Below, piece by piece: positions 45,436 to 53,739 of a DNA stretch of 64,000 bases. Position numbers and translations under genes: made by a program. Location of the stretch: contig CALUIM010000012.1 of assembly GCA_944320725.1 (NCBI GenBank), positions 1 to 64,000 of the forward strand. Reading direction: 5' to 3'. Under the pieces are notes generated by a model. That model did no database searches. It was not told where the DNA came from and saw only the letters and a list, made by a program, of their open reading frames with translations. The stretch is from an uncultured Coriobacteriaceae bacterium (GTDB lineage Bacteria > Actinomycetota > Coriobacteriia > Coriobacteriales > Coriobacteriaceae). The stretch's first letter is position 1, and each line of letters opens with the position of its first letter.

Positions 45436-45678
45436 TTAAGCCTCCTGCGTGGCCTCGATGGCATCGAGCGCATCGGCGACCGAGGTGATGGACGCGAGGT
45501 TCTCCTCGTTGAACTCGATATCGAACTCATCCTCAAACGCGGTGACGAGCTGGAGGCGATCGAGCGAGTCGGCGTCGAGCTCGTCGAAGGTGGTCTGCTC
45601 GGTGACCTCATCGGGGCTGATGCCCAGCACGTCGCTCACAACCTCGACGACCTTATCAAACAACTCTGAGCGCTCCAT
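45436..45678 (-). CDS. acpP: acyl carrier protein
   Basis: AcpP carries fatty-acyl intermediates on a phosphopantetheine arm. The 80-residue acidic protein shows the attachment Ser in DELDADSLDRLQLVTAFE (near residue 37), a typical ISPDEVTEQTTF loop and a helical C-terminus. GAGGAG precedes the ATG. It sits between plsX and rnc; the fabD/fabG genes often found here are absent. Confidence 0.96.
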   Translation of the reverse strand: MERSELFDKVVEVVSDVLGISPDEVTEQTTFDELDADSLDRLQLVTAFEDEFDIEFNEENLASITSVADALDAIEATQEA

Positions 45679-45755
45679 GGGGCTCTCCTCTCTGTATCTC
45701 AAGCAATACGGTTTGATTCTACCCGAAAGCACGCAATGAAAAAGCGTGGAGGCGG

Positions 45756-46772
45756 CTACTCGGCGATGCAGCCAACCGACTCGATGATGTTCTCGACGAG
45801 CCCGGCGCGAATAGCACGCGCCGTGGCAAGTGTGCCGTTCTTCACCGCCTCGACCGACGTCGCGCCGTGCCCGATGAGCACCACGCCACGCAGGCCGAGC
45901 AGAATAGCGCCGCCATGGGAATCGCCCGAGAGCTTCGCCTTGATGTCCTTCAGCTTGTCCTTGAGCAGCAGCGCCGCGATCTTGGTCTTGAACGAGCTCA
46001 TGAACGCGCCCTTGAGCTCGGACATGAAGAACTTCGCGGCACCCTCGGTCGCTTTGAGCGCGACGTTGCCCGCGAAGCCGTCGCATACCACCACGTCGAA
46101 GTTGCCCGAGGTGAGATCGGTTCCCTCGCAGTTACCAACAAAGCCCTCCACCTGCTCTTTCATGAGCGGGAAGCATTCCTTGGTGAAATGCGAGCCCTTG
46201 GTATCCTCGGTACCGTTGGAAAGCAGGCCCACGCGCGGAACGGCCACGCCGCACACCACGCGCGCATATGCCGCGCCCATCTGCGCGAAGCGAACGATAT
46301 CGCCCGGTTCGACATCGGGATTGGCGCCCATGTCGGCGAGCACCGTGAAGCCGGTGCGGTTCGGGATGGCTGTGGTGATGCACGGACGGATGGGCCTGCG
46401 GTCGCCATCCTCCTCATACCGAAACGGCGTGACGTACGCGGTTGCCGCCGCCGTAATGGCGCCGGTGGCACCTGCGGAGAAGAAGCCATCGGCCTTCCCG
46501 CGCTTCACCGCGCGGCAGGCTATAACGATGCTCGATTTGCGCTTGGTCATGACCGCCTTGATGGGGTCGTCCTCCATGCGGATGACATCGGGTGCGACGA
46601 GCGCCTCAACCCGATCGCGCGTCGTCGCGAACGGCTCTACAAGCTCCTCCGGACCGCACGCGAGTACGATCAGGTCGTCATCGGCCGCCAACGCGGCATC
46701 GATGCCGTCGAGGACCACCTGGGGCTCCTCGTCTCCACCCATAACATCTACGACTACTCGAACCTTGCTCAC
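45756..46772 (-). CDS. plsX: phosphate acyltransferase PlsX
   Basis: PlsX converts acyl-ACP to acyl-phosphate for phospholipid synthesis. The 338-residue protein has VVVDVMGGDEEPQVVLDGI at the start, ADGFFSAGATGAITAAAT, GFTVLADMGANPDVEPGDIVRFA (in parts), GLLSNGTEDTKG, VVCDGFAGNVALKATEGAA and GAILLGLRGVVLIGHGATS. GTG at 46772 is preferred because AGGGGAG precedes it. It lies downstream of rpmF and upstream of acpP, the standard rpmF-plsX-acpP series. Confidence 0.95.
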   Translation of the reverse strand: MSKVRVVVDVMGGDEEPQVVLDGIDAALAADDDLIVLACGPEELVEPFATTRDRVEALVAPDVIRMEDDPIKAVMTKRKSSIVIACRAVKRGKADGFFSAGATGAITAAATAYVTPFRYEEDGDRRPIRPCITTAIPNRTGFTVLADMGANPDVEPGDIVRFAQMGAAYARVVCGVAVPRVGLLSNGTEDTKGSHFTKECFPLMKEQVEGFVGNCEGTDLTSGNFDVVVCDGFAGNVALKATEGAAKFFMSELKGAFMSSFKTKIAALLLKDKLKDIKAKLSGDSHGGAILLGLRGVVLIGHGATSVEAVKNGTLATARAIRAGLVENIIESVGCIAE

Positions 46773-46858
46773 AACGGCTCCCCTCGATAGCGAACGGGCC
46801 GACTCACCGAGCCGGCCCGTGCATCCCAAAAAGCTAAGCTCACCGATGGGTCTTCATG

Positions 46859-47038
46859 CTACTCGGTGACGATGACCTCGCGGTCCTTGTAGTACCCGCA
46901 GTTGGGGCACACGTGATGCGGAAGCTTCACAGCGCCGCAACGGGGGCAGGTGGAACGCGAAGGGGCGTCGATCTTCATGTTGGCAGAACGACGGGAATGG
47001 GTCGCCCCGCGGCCCTTCTTTTGCTTAGGTACTGGCAT
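46859..47038 (-). CDS. rpmF: 50S ribosomal protein L32
   Basis: A 59-residue ribosomal protein: MPVPKQKKGRGATHSRRSAN at the N-terminus, then a zinc-binding pair CPRC...CPNC (32 and 45 region), so it is the four-Cys (C+) form that needs zinc. AAGGAAGG precedes the ATG. A minus-strand -10 (TAATAT, 47096-47091) in the upstream gap may start the rpmF-plsX transcript. No zinc-independent paralogue is in the window. Confidence 0.95.
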   Translation of the reverse strand: MPVPKQKKGRGATHSRRSANMKIDAPSRSTCPRCGAVKLPHHVCPNCGYYKDREVIVTE

Positions 47039-47153
47039 GATGACCTTCCTTTAAGACCTAACGTACAGGTACGAATATGCGCAAGTAGCGATATTAGCAC
47101 AGACAGCCGAGACGTGTACAGGAAAAATACCGCCTGCTCACCGCTTGACCATA

Positions 47154-47705
47154 TTAGTTGTCGAGCTTGAGCTGCTTGAGCGCGGCAAACGGGTTCTCGT
47201 CGCTTTCCGCCCACGCTTCCTCGGCCTGCTGAGCGCAATCGCAGGTCTCGTAGTTGAGATTGCATCCGCAGGTGGGGCACAGCCCAGCGCAATCGGGGCG
47301 GCACAGCACCACGAACGGCGTGTCCATCACAACAGCATCCGAGATGGGCTCGGCGAGATCGATGGTGCGCTCGGCGCCCAGGAGCTCATAATCCTCATCT
47401 TCCGAGGCATCTTCGGGCTCGTGGAACAGGTAGTACTCCTGAATCTCGCCCGCGATATCAAACGAGGCGGTATCGAGGCAGCGATCGCACGTGCCCTCTA
47501 CATGAGCGCGCACCATGCCGCTCGCCAGGATGCCGTCTCCGGCATTGGTGAGCACGACATCGTAGGCGATGCCCTGCGGCAGCTGGAACTCCTTGTCCCC
47601 CACCGTATAGGTGCCGGCATCGAGTGTTCCCTCAAACTGAAGGCTCTCGCCGGGGTTCTCAATGCGATCGCGCAGCTCGATGATGACCGGTTCGACGAAC
47701 GCCAT
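47154..47705 (-). CDS. yceD: YceD/DUF177 family protein
   Basis: A 183-residue protein of the DUF177 family, which is linked to 23S rRNA/ribosome assembly and almost always precedes rpmF. The middle has GTCDRCLDTASFDIAG, and the C-terminal part LCRPDCAGLCPTCGCNLNYE has clustered cysteines that fit a zinc site, ending ENPFAALKQLKLDN. MAFVEPVII is the chosen start, 1 bp before the DivIVA-like stop. Molecular function is not defined. Confidence 0.88.
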   Translation of the reverse strand: MAFVEPVIIELRDRIENPGESLQFEGTLDAGTYTVGDKEFQLPQGIAYDVVLTNAGDGILASGMVRAHVEGTCDRCLDTASFDIAGEIQEYYLFHEPEDASEDEDYELLGAERTIDLAEPISDAVVMDTPFVVLCRPDCAGLCPTCGCNLNYETCDCAQQAEEAWAESDENPFAALKQLKLDN

Positions 47706-47706
47706 G

Positions 47707-48207
47707 CTACCAGACACCATTCTGCGAGTTGTTCGCACCCTCGTTGAGCTGTTGGCGGCAGCGCGTCACCGTGTTGGTGAGGCTCTTCAGATTCTCCTCG
47801 AGATGCGTGAAGACCTGCTCGGCGTAGTCCTCGGCAGCGTAGCGCGTCTCGCGCTCGTACTGCTGGGCACGATCGCGAATATCGTCTGCCTGCTGCTGCG
47901 CCAGACGCACGATCTCCTGCTCGCCGGCGATGGTAAGCGCCTGCTGCTGCGCATCGGCAATAATGGAATCGGCCTGCGCGGTGGCGCTGGCGATAAGCTC
48001 GTCGCGCTCCTTCAGGATACGACGGGACTTCTGCCACTCTTCGGGATAGCTCATGCGAATCTCATCGAGGATGTTGAAGAAGACCTCGGTCTCGATGACC
48101 TTGAACTGCGCGCTTTTGCCAAACGGCGGCTTCGCTTCTTCAATGATGCCCTCGAGCTCGTCTACCAAGCTTTCGATTCGCTCGCCAGGAAAGATGTCGC
48201 CCGGCAT
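47707..48207 (-). CDS. DivIVA/SepIVA-like coiled-coil protein
   Basis: A 166-residue protein with a short N-terminal region (FPGERIESLVDELEGIIEEA) and a long Gln/Ala-rich coiled coil (about 60-150). Actinobacterial genes between coaD and yceD-rpmF often encode such DivIVA-domain-related proteins acting in cell division or envelope growth. The match is to overall pattern and position, not to a sharp motif. AAAGGAG precedes the ATG. Confidence 0.65.
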   Translation of the reverse strand: MPGDIFPGERIESLVDELEGIIEEAKPPFGKSAQFKVIETEVFFNILDEIRMSYPEEWQKSRRILKERDELIASATAQADSIIADAQQQALTIAGEQEIVRLAQQQADDIRDRAQQYERETRYAAEDYAEQVFTHLEENLKSLTNTVTRCRQQLNEGANNSQNGVW

Positions 48208-48264
48208 CCCGTCTCCTTTCATCGGGTGCATATCAACTCTCGATGGTACCACATCACCGGCTTG

Positions 48265-48765
48265 TTACCGGTTGAAGCGCTGGTGGAGCGCATCGGCAAC
48301 ACATGGCGGCACAAACTCGGTCACGTCGCCGCCGAACGATGCCATCTCGCGCACCGCCGAAGACGAAAGATAGGAGTACTCGGGGCTGCTCATGATGAAG
48401 ATCGATTCAATCGAGGGATCGAGCCGGTAGTTCAGGTCGGCCTGCTGCAGCTCGTACTCGAAATCGGTCATGGCGCGCAAGCCCTTCACCACGCCACCCG
48501 CGCCCACCTGACGTGCCAGGTTGACGAGCAGGCCGTCGAACGGCATGACATCGACCCCGTCAAGCCCCTCGAGGGCGCGGCGCGCAAAATCAACGCGTTC
48601 CTCGAGTGTGAACGTGGTGCCTACGCCGTTTTTGCCCAGCGAGCGCGCCACGGCAACTGTGACGCGCGGGCAGATCCTGCGCGCGCGACGCACCACATCG
48701 ATATGTCCATAGGTAATGGGGTCAAAGGTGCCGGGTACCAGCACATGGTTGATGCATTCGGTCAT
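48265..48765 (-). CDS. coaD: phosphopantetheine adenylyltransferase
   Basis: CoaD transfers AMP to 4'-phosphopantetheine, making dephospho-CoA. The 166-residue protein has VPGTFDPITYGHIDVVRRA (the TxxxH nucleotide motif), GLRAMTDFEYELQQADLN, and SPEYSYLSSSAVREMASFGG, with normal length. It lies 11 bp after rsmD, the usual pair. CoA made here also supplies the ACP arm, but that is a pathway link only. Confidence 0.95.
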   Translation of the reverse strand: MTECINHVLVPGTFDPITYGHIDVVRRARRICPRVTVAVARSLGKNGVGTTFTLEERVDFARRALEGLDGVDVMPFDGLLVNLARQVGAGGVVKGLRAMTDFEYELQQADLNYRLDPSIESIFIMSSPEYSYLSSSAVREMASFGGDVTEFVPPCVADALHQRFNR

Positions 48766-48776
48766 GATATCCTCGC

Positions 48777-49364
48777 TTAGCTGTCGTGGTTGGGAGTATA
48801 GCGGATGAGGTCGACCGCGGTGATACCGTAGCGTTTCTCGCGCACCACCGTGAAGGCACTCGGACGTGCGCCCGGCGCGGAGGCCGCATGCTCATGGAGC
48901 ACGAGCGCGCCCGGACGTAGCGCCCCGTGCGCCACCAGCGCCTCGAGCAGCCGCTCGGTCACGGCGATATCAAGAGCGTACGGAGGGTCGAGCAGGACGA
49001 GATCGAAGGGCCCCGCCGGTATGCGACCGCGCTCGGCGTGAGCAACCACATCGCCGCGCACAACGCGCCAGATGTCGCGCTCGGCCCCTAGGGATGCAAG
49101 ATTGCTGCGCACGAGCGCCGCCGCCGCGCGATCGGCATCGAAGAACACGGCAGACGCCGCGCCGCGCGAAAGCATCTCGATGCCAAGCGCTCCCGAACCC
49201 GCAAACGCATCGAGCACGCGCGCACCCTCGATGCCATCCTCGAGCGCGGAGAGCACCATCGAAGCGCATGCCTCGCGCACCCGATCGGTTGTGGGGCGCG
49301 TCACAACGCTGCCCTTCGGCTCGCCGATCTTCCTGCCGCGCCATATGCCGCCGACAACTCTCAT
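48777..49364 (-). CDS. rsmD: 16S rRNA (guanine966-N2)-methyltransferase RsmD
   Basis: A 195-residue class I methyltransferase. MRVVGGIWRGRKI and RPTTDRVREACASM are typical RsmD N-terminal features. VLDAFAGSGALGIEMLSRGA is the SAM-binding loop and DLVLLDPPYAL the catalytic (N/D)PPY motif. It overlaps the recG end (ATGA) and precedes coaD, matching the conserved recG-rsmD-coaD order. Confidence 0.93.
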   Translation of the reverse strand: MRVVGGIWRGRKIGEPKGSVVTRPTTDRVREACASMVLSALEDGIEGARVLDAFAGSGALGIEMLSRGAASAVFFDADRAAAALVRSNLASLGAERDIWRVVRGDVVAHAERGRIPAGPFDLVLLDPPYALDIAVTERLLEALVAHGALRPGALVLHEHAASAPGARPSAFTVVREKRYGITAVDLIRYTPNHDS

Positions 49365-51529
49365 CCGCCGCTCACCTCCTTGAAGACATCACCATAGCGC
49401 CGCACCACCTCGATGCGCAGTGGGCGCGTCGCGACCGCGCCTAAATCACGGGAATATCGTAGCAGCTCGCGCGCATCGCGCTGTGCCGCTTCGATGATGT
49501 CCACATCGCTCTCCAAATCTACGAATCGAAGCGTAACACCCCCGTGCTGCCGAAACCCCAAGATCTCGCCTTCGTGACGAAGCTTCAAATCGAGCTCGGC
49601 CAGCGCAAAACCGTCTGAGGTGTTCTCCAGCGCCTTCATCCGCTGCTCCGCCGTCCCAGCACCCGCGGCAGACGTATGGGCCACCACGAAACAGGTGCCT
49701 GGCATGCTGCCGCGCCCCACGCGCCCGCGAAGCTGGTGGAGCGTGGCCAAACCGAAACGCTCACCGTTCTCGATGAGCATCACGGTTGCCTCGGGCACGT
49801 CAACGCCCACCTCGACAACGGTGGTGGAGACGAGAATGTTGGTGTCTCCGGCACTGAACGCCTCGATTGCCGCATCCTTCTCGTGGGGGCGCATGCGCCC
49901 GTGCAGCACGCCAATACGCGCTTCGGGAAAGATGCGCGTAAGCTCGTCTGCCTCAGAGATCACATCATGCAGGCGCGGCCCGGCAGACGTGTCGTCTGAA
50001 GCCGCGGCACCGGCAACGTCTTCGAGCTCCTCTGCAGTGTCGGTCGCCTCGACCAGCGGGCAAATGACATAGGCACGCTCGCCACGCTCGAGTGCCTCAC
50101 GTATCGCCCCATAGGCGAGATCGCGATTTGGATCAGATAGCACGCGCGTTGTGATGCCGGCGCCGGGGACAGGGCGCGTCTTGATAAAGCTCGTGTCAAG
50201 ATCGCCATACACCGATAGCGCGAGCGTGCGCGGGATGGGTGTCGCCGTCATGACGAGCAAATCGGCACCGGGACCCTTGGCGCGCAGTTGATTGCGCTGC
50301 CCCACCCCGAAACGATGCTGCTCGTCGATTACCACGAGGGTAAGGCGCGCGAAGATTACATCATCGGAAAGCACGGCATGCGTGCCGAAGAGCACCGTAA
50401 GCTCGCCCGACGCAAGGCGCGCCGTGATGCTCGCGCGCTCTGCGGGCGGCGTGGATCCGGTAAGCAGCGCCCAGGAGATGCCCGCGCGCTCGAGCAGCGG
50501 GCCGCATTTGACAGCATACTGACGGGCGAGCACGCTCGTGGGCGCCATGACGCACGCCTGTGTGCCGGTATCGGCGGCCGAAGCAAACGCAAACGCTGCC
50601 ACGGCGGTCTTACCGGTGCCAACATCTCCCAGCAGCAAACGGTTCATCACGTGCGTACCGTCTGCCATATCGCCCAAAATGTCCGCGACTGCCGCATCCT
50701 GCTCGCGCGTGAGCTCGAAGGGCAGCGCACGGCGCAGCGCCTGCACGTGGTCGAGTGCTCGATGCGCTGTCGCAGAAACATCGAGCAGATTCGCATCGTT
50801 GCGCAAGCGCAGCGCGAGCTGCAGATATATCAGCTCGTCGTACGCCAGACGCCGTCGCGCGCTCGACACCTCGTACATCTGCGCAGGAAAATGAATCGAA
50901 CGCACCGCGCGTGCGGCGCTCATGAGGTTGCGCTCGGAACGCAGCCGCGCCGGAAGCGGATCCACAAACGAACCTACCGTCTCGAGTGCGCTCGAGACGA
51001 TGCGGCGCATCCACGCCGCCGAGATGCCCTCGCCAACAGCATGCACCGGCAACAGCGTGCCTGTGCCGGCAGCGTCATCCAGCTTCTCGAAATGGGGCGA
51101 CGACATCTGTTTGAAGCCGTAAGCGAATTCCACCTTGCCCATCACGGCAAGGCGGCATCCGCGCTCAAGCTGCTGCGCAATCCACGGCTGCTTGAAAAAT
51201 GCGACCTTGAGCACGCCGGTATCGTCGACAAGCGCCACCTCGACAACACTCATCCTCGAACGCGTGCGCCTCGCCGTGATCCGGTCGACCACGGCCACAA
51301 TGGTCGAAACCTCGCCCAGAGGCGCCTCTTCGATGGTGAGCGCATGAGAGAAGTCGAGATAGCGGCGCGGGATATGAAGCAAAAGGTCCCCCACCCGCTC
51401 GATTCCGAGCCGGCGGAGGGCCTCCTCTCGTGCACCAGAAACATATTTCAGCCTGCCCACATCTTCACCGAGCACCGCCGTCGAAGCGAGCCGAGCGGAC
51501 GTGGGTGCAAGCGTGCAGCCGCGTGCCAC
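49361..51529 (-). CDS. recG: ATP-dependent DNA helicase RecG
   Basis: RecG remodels stalled forks and branched DNA. The 722-residue protein has the N-terminal wedge domain (VGDLLLHIPRRYLDFS), then RecA-like helicase motifs: GDVGTGKTAVAAFAF (I), VVIDEQHRFGVGQR (II, DEQH), VMTATPIPRTLAL (III), VSTTVVEVGVDVPEA (V) and HQLRGRVGRG (VI). A roughly 30-residue acidic/Ala insertion (ATDTAEELEDVAGAAASDDT) lies between the helicase lobes. The start is GTG, 12 bp after the fakA-like stop. Confidence 0.95.
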   Translation of the reverse strand: MARGCTLAPTSARLASTAVLGEDVGRLKYVSGAREEALRRLGIERVGDLLLHIPRRYLDFSHALTIEEAPLGEVSTIVAVVDRITARRTRSRMSVVEVALVDDTGVLKVAFFKQPWIAQQLERGCRLAVMGKVEFAYGFKQMSSPHFEKLDDAAGTGTLLPVHAVGEGISAAWMRRIVSSALETVGSFVDPLPARLRSERNLMSAARAVRSIHFPAQMYEVSSARRRLAYDELIYLQLALRLRNDANLLDVSATAHRALDHVQALRRALPFELTREQDAAVADILGDMADGTHVMNRLLLGDVGTGKTAVAAFAFASAADTGTQACVMAPTSVLARQYAVKCGPLLERAGISWALLTGSTPPAERASITARLASGELTVLFGTHAVLSDDVIFARLTLVVIDEQHRFGVGQRNQLRAKGPGADLLVMTATPIPRTLALSVYGDLDTSFIKTRPVPGAGITTRVLSDPNRDLAYGAIREALERGERAYVICPLVEATDTAEELEDVAGAAASDDTSAGPRLHDVISEADELTRIFPEARIGVLHGRMRPHEKDAAIEAFSAGDTNILVSTTVVEVGVDVPEATVMLIENGERFGLATLHQLRGRVGRGSMPGTCFVVAHTSAAGAGTAEQRMKALENTSDGFALAELDLKLRHEGEILGFRQHGGVTLRFVDLESDVDIIEAAQRDARELLRYSRDLGAVATRPLRIEVVRRYGDVFKEVSGG

Positions 51530-51540
51530 GGCGCAATCGC

Positions 51541-53208
51541 CTACTCGATCGAGAAGATCACCGGATAGAGCGGCTGCTCGCCACGGTGAGCGTCGATCTC
51601 GAGGTCGGGCTGAGCCTCCTCAATGCGGGCAATAAGATCCTCGAAGTCCTCGTCCGAGAAATCCTTACCAGCGAGGATGGTGAGCGCATCGCCCTCCTCC
51701 TCGTCCTGCATGCGGGCAATGCAGTCGAGCGTAACCTGCTTGACGTCGTTACCCACGATATCAATCGAATCGTTGATGATGCCCATGACATCGCCCGCGT
51801 GGATGGGCGTGCCGTCGGATGCCTGGGAATCGCGCACCGCGCAGGTGACCTCGCCGTCGCGGACCTCGGCGATTGCCTCGGTCATAGCCTCGACCGCATC
51901 CTCCACCGAAGCATCGGGCAGCACGGCAAAGAGCGCCGAGAAGGCCTGCGGCACCGTCTTGGTAGGTACCACCACAACCTGCTTGTCCTCGCATGCCGAG
52001 GCGGCGGCCTCGGCGGCCATGCGGATGTTGCCGTTGTCGGGCAGGATGATGACGGCCTCGGCGTTCACCTTCGACACAGCGTCCAGAAGATCCGCCGTCG
52101 AGGGGTTCATGGTCTGGCCGCCCGAGACAACCACGTCGACACCGAGCGACTCCAAGATCTCGGCTTCACCGGAGCCGGCTGCCACGGCTACAAAGCCAAG
52201 CGGCTTGGCGGGCTCGGCCGGCGCAGCGTCTTCGTCGGCATGAATCTTGGCGGTGCGCTCGGCGCTCTCCATATCCATGTTATGGATAAACACCTCGTAG
52301 ATCTGACCAAGCTGGAGCATGTGCTCGAGCACGAGGTTGGGCGTGTTGGAGTGCACGTGAATCTTGTAGTCGGGGTAGGCACCCACGAGCAGCTCGCAGT
52401 CACCCATGGAAGCCAGGAACTTGAGGCAATCATCCTCGTCGAACGGGGCGTCTGCCTTGAAGAGGAACTCGTTGCAGTACCGGTACTCGGAACCCTCCCA
52501 GTCGTCATTCGCCTCGATCTTCACCTGGGCGAGCGCGCCTTCGCGAGCCGACGCAGAATCGGCGTCGAACGTCGCGGAGAAGTCCTCGATCTTGGCCGTG
52601 CGGCCAAGCGCGGCGGCAACGAAGTTCTCGAGGAAGATGGCGAAGCCGAACGCACCGGAGTCAACCACGCCGTTCTCCTTCAAGACGGGCAGCAAATCGG
52701 GCGTGCGGGCAACCGACTGGTACGCCTCGACCACGATGGCGTCGAGCGCGTCTTCCACCGAATCGCGCGCCTTGGCGCACGCATCGGCGCGGGTGGAGAT
52801 GTCGCGCAGCACCGTGAGGATGGTGCCCTCGACGGGCTTGCGGACCGCCTTGAAGGCAACCTTCACGGCGTTGCGCAAAGCAGCGGCGACATCGGCAGAG
52901 GTGGCGGGATCGGTCGCGCCAACAAGGCCCTCGGCGGCACCGCGGAGGATCTGCGAGGTGATGACGCCCGAGTTGCCGCGCGCGCCCATGAGCGAGCCAT
53001 GGGTGATGGCGGCGGCGATATCTGCCATGTCGGCGTCGGCCGAAAGCGCGCTCAGCTCCTTGACCACCGAGGAAAGCGTGAGCGACATGTTGGTTCCCGT
53101 ATCGCCATCGGGCACGGGAAAGACGTTCAGCTTGTTGATTTCCTCGGCCTTCTCGGATACCGCGGCAGCAGCAATGGGAAAGCAGGTTCGAATGGTCTTC
53201 GCAATCAT
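51541..53208 (-). CDS. fakA: DAK2/YloV family kinase, FakA-like
   Basis: A 555-residue protein with an N-terminal DAK2 (DhaL) domain (about 1-200; NVFPVPDGDTGTNMSLTL holds the Mg-ATP Asp ligands, GSLMGARGNSGVITSQIL the nucleotide loop). It is followed by the DUF1949/DegV-like parts typical of YloV/FakA. FakA phosphorylates exogenous fatty acids carried by FakB, giving acyl-phosphate for PlsY. No fakB/degV gene is in the window. The yloU-type gene upstream and recG downstream match the Bacillus yloU-yloV order. ATG at 53208 has GGAG upstream. Confidence 0.88.
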   Translation of the reverse strand: MIAKTIRTCFPIAAAAVSEKAEEINKLNVFPVPDGDTGTNMSLTLSSVVKELSALSADADMADIAAAITHGSLMGARGNSGVITSQILRGAAEGLVGATDPATSADVAAALRNAVKVAFKAVRKPVEGTILTVLRDISTRADACAKARDSVEDALDAIVVEAYQSVARTPDLLPVLKENGVVDSGAFGFAIFLENFVAAALGRTAKIEDFSATFDADSASAREGALAQVKIEANDDWEGSEYRYCNEFLFKADAPFDEDDCLKFLASMGDCELLVGAYPDYKIHVHSNTPNLVLEHMLQLGQIYEVFIHNMDMESAERTAKIHADEDAAPAEPAKPLGFVAVAAGSGEAEILESLGVDVVVSGGQTMNPSTADLLDAVSKVNAEAVIILPDNGNIRMAAEAAASACEDKQVVVVPTKTVPQAFSALFAVLPDASVEDAVEAMTEAIAEVRDGEVTCAVRDSQASDGTPIHAGDVMGIINDSIDIVGNDVKQVTLDCIARMQDEEEGDALTILAGKDFSDEDFEDLIARIEEAQPDLEIDAHRGEQPLYPVIFSIE

Positions 53209-53244
53209 CAGGGTGATCTCCAAAACTTCAGTATCCGCGTGCTC

Positions 53245-53598
53245 TTAGTAGTTGCTCTTGAGAGCTTCGATATGAATGCCAATCTTGAGCTTGGCGGAAT
53301 CGATCTGGGCGATCTCGGCAAGCGTGAAGGCCACCGCGCTCGAAAGGTTGGCGCACACGGACTTCATATTCACACCGTTCTCAAGCACCACGTGAAGGTC
53401 GACGCGAAGACCGGATTCGTCGCTCGAAACCATAACGCCCTTGCGCAGGCGCTGGCCTGCGAGCAGACGGACGCTCTCAGCTCCCTGGAGCTGCTCGGCC
53501 ATACCAACGACGCCGTAGCAGGAAAGGGCGGCATATCCAGCGATATCGGCGATGACGTCGTTCGAAACGCTCAGGCTACCGGCTATTGTCTCAGACAC
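53245..53598 (-). CDS. yloU: Asp23/YloU family protein
   Basis: A 117-residue Asp23-family protein beginning at GTG with AAGGAG ahead (VSETIAGSLSVSNDVIADIAGYAALSC). The family core continues GVVGMAEQ, GLRVDLHVVLENGVNMKSV and AFTLAEIAQI. It is the partner normally found next to FakA/YloV and links envelope or lipid state to cell physiology by an unknown mechanism. It is one of two family members in this window. Confidence 0.87.
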   Translation of the reverse strand: MSETIAGSLSVSNDVIADIAGYAALSCYGVVGMAEQLQGAESVRLLAGQRLRKGVMVSSDESGLRVDLHVVLENGVNMKSVCANLSSAVAFTLAEIAQIDSAKLKIGIHIEALKSNY

Positions 53599-53739
53599 TA
53601 GAATCTCCTTCTCTTGCGCGCTGCGCATCCAACAAGGGAGTTATTCCGCTGCATTTTACTACGAGCGACGCGCGGGTGCAGGAGAAATCGGCGGCAGCAA
53701 CCCGCGCGTCCACAGACGGCTCACGAAGCGACCGCTCGG

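Noticed and set aside
45436-46086. A 216-codon version of the acpP reading frame
   Set aside because: Only the last 80 codons encode acyl carrier protein. The extension overlaps plsX, and ATG 45678 has GAGGAG upstream.
51430-53601. A 723-codon open frame antisense to the fakA-like gene, and a 608-codon frame antisense to alaS (15384-17210)
   Set aside because: Long antisense frames are expected opposite high-GC genes. The minus-strand proteins match known families throughout, while the antisense translations do not.
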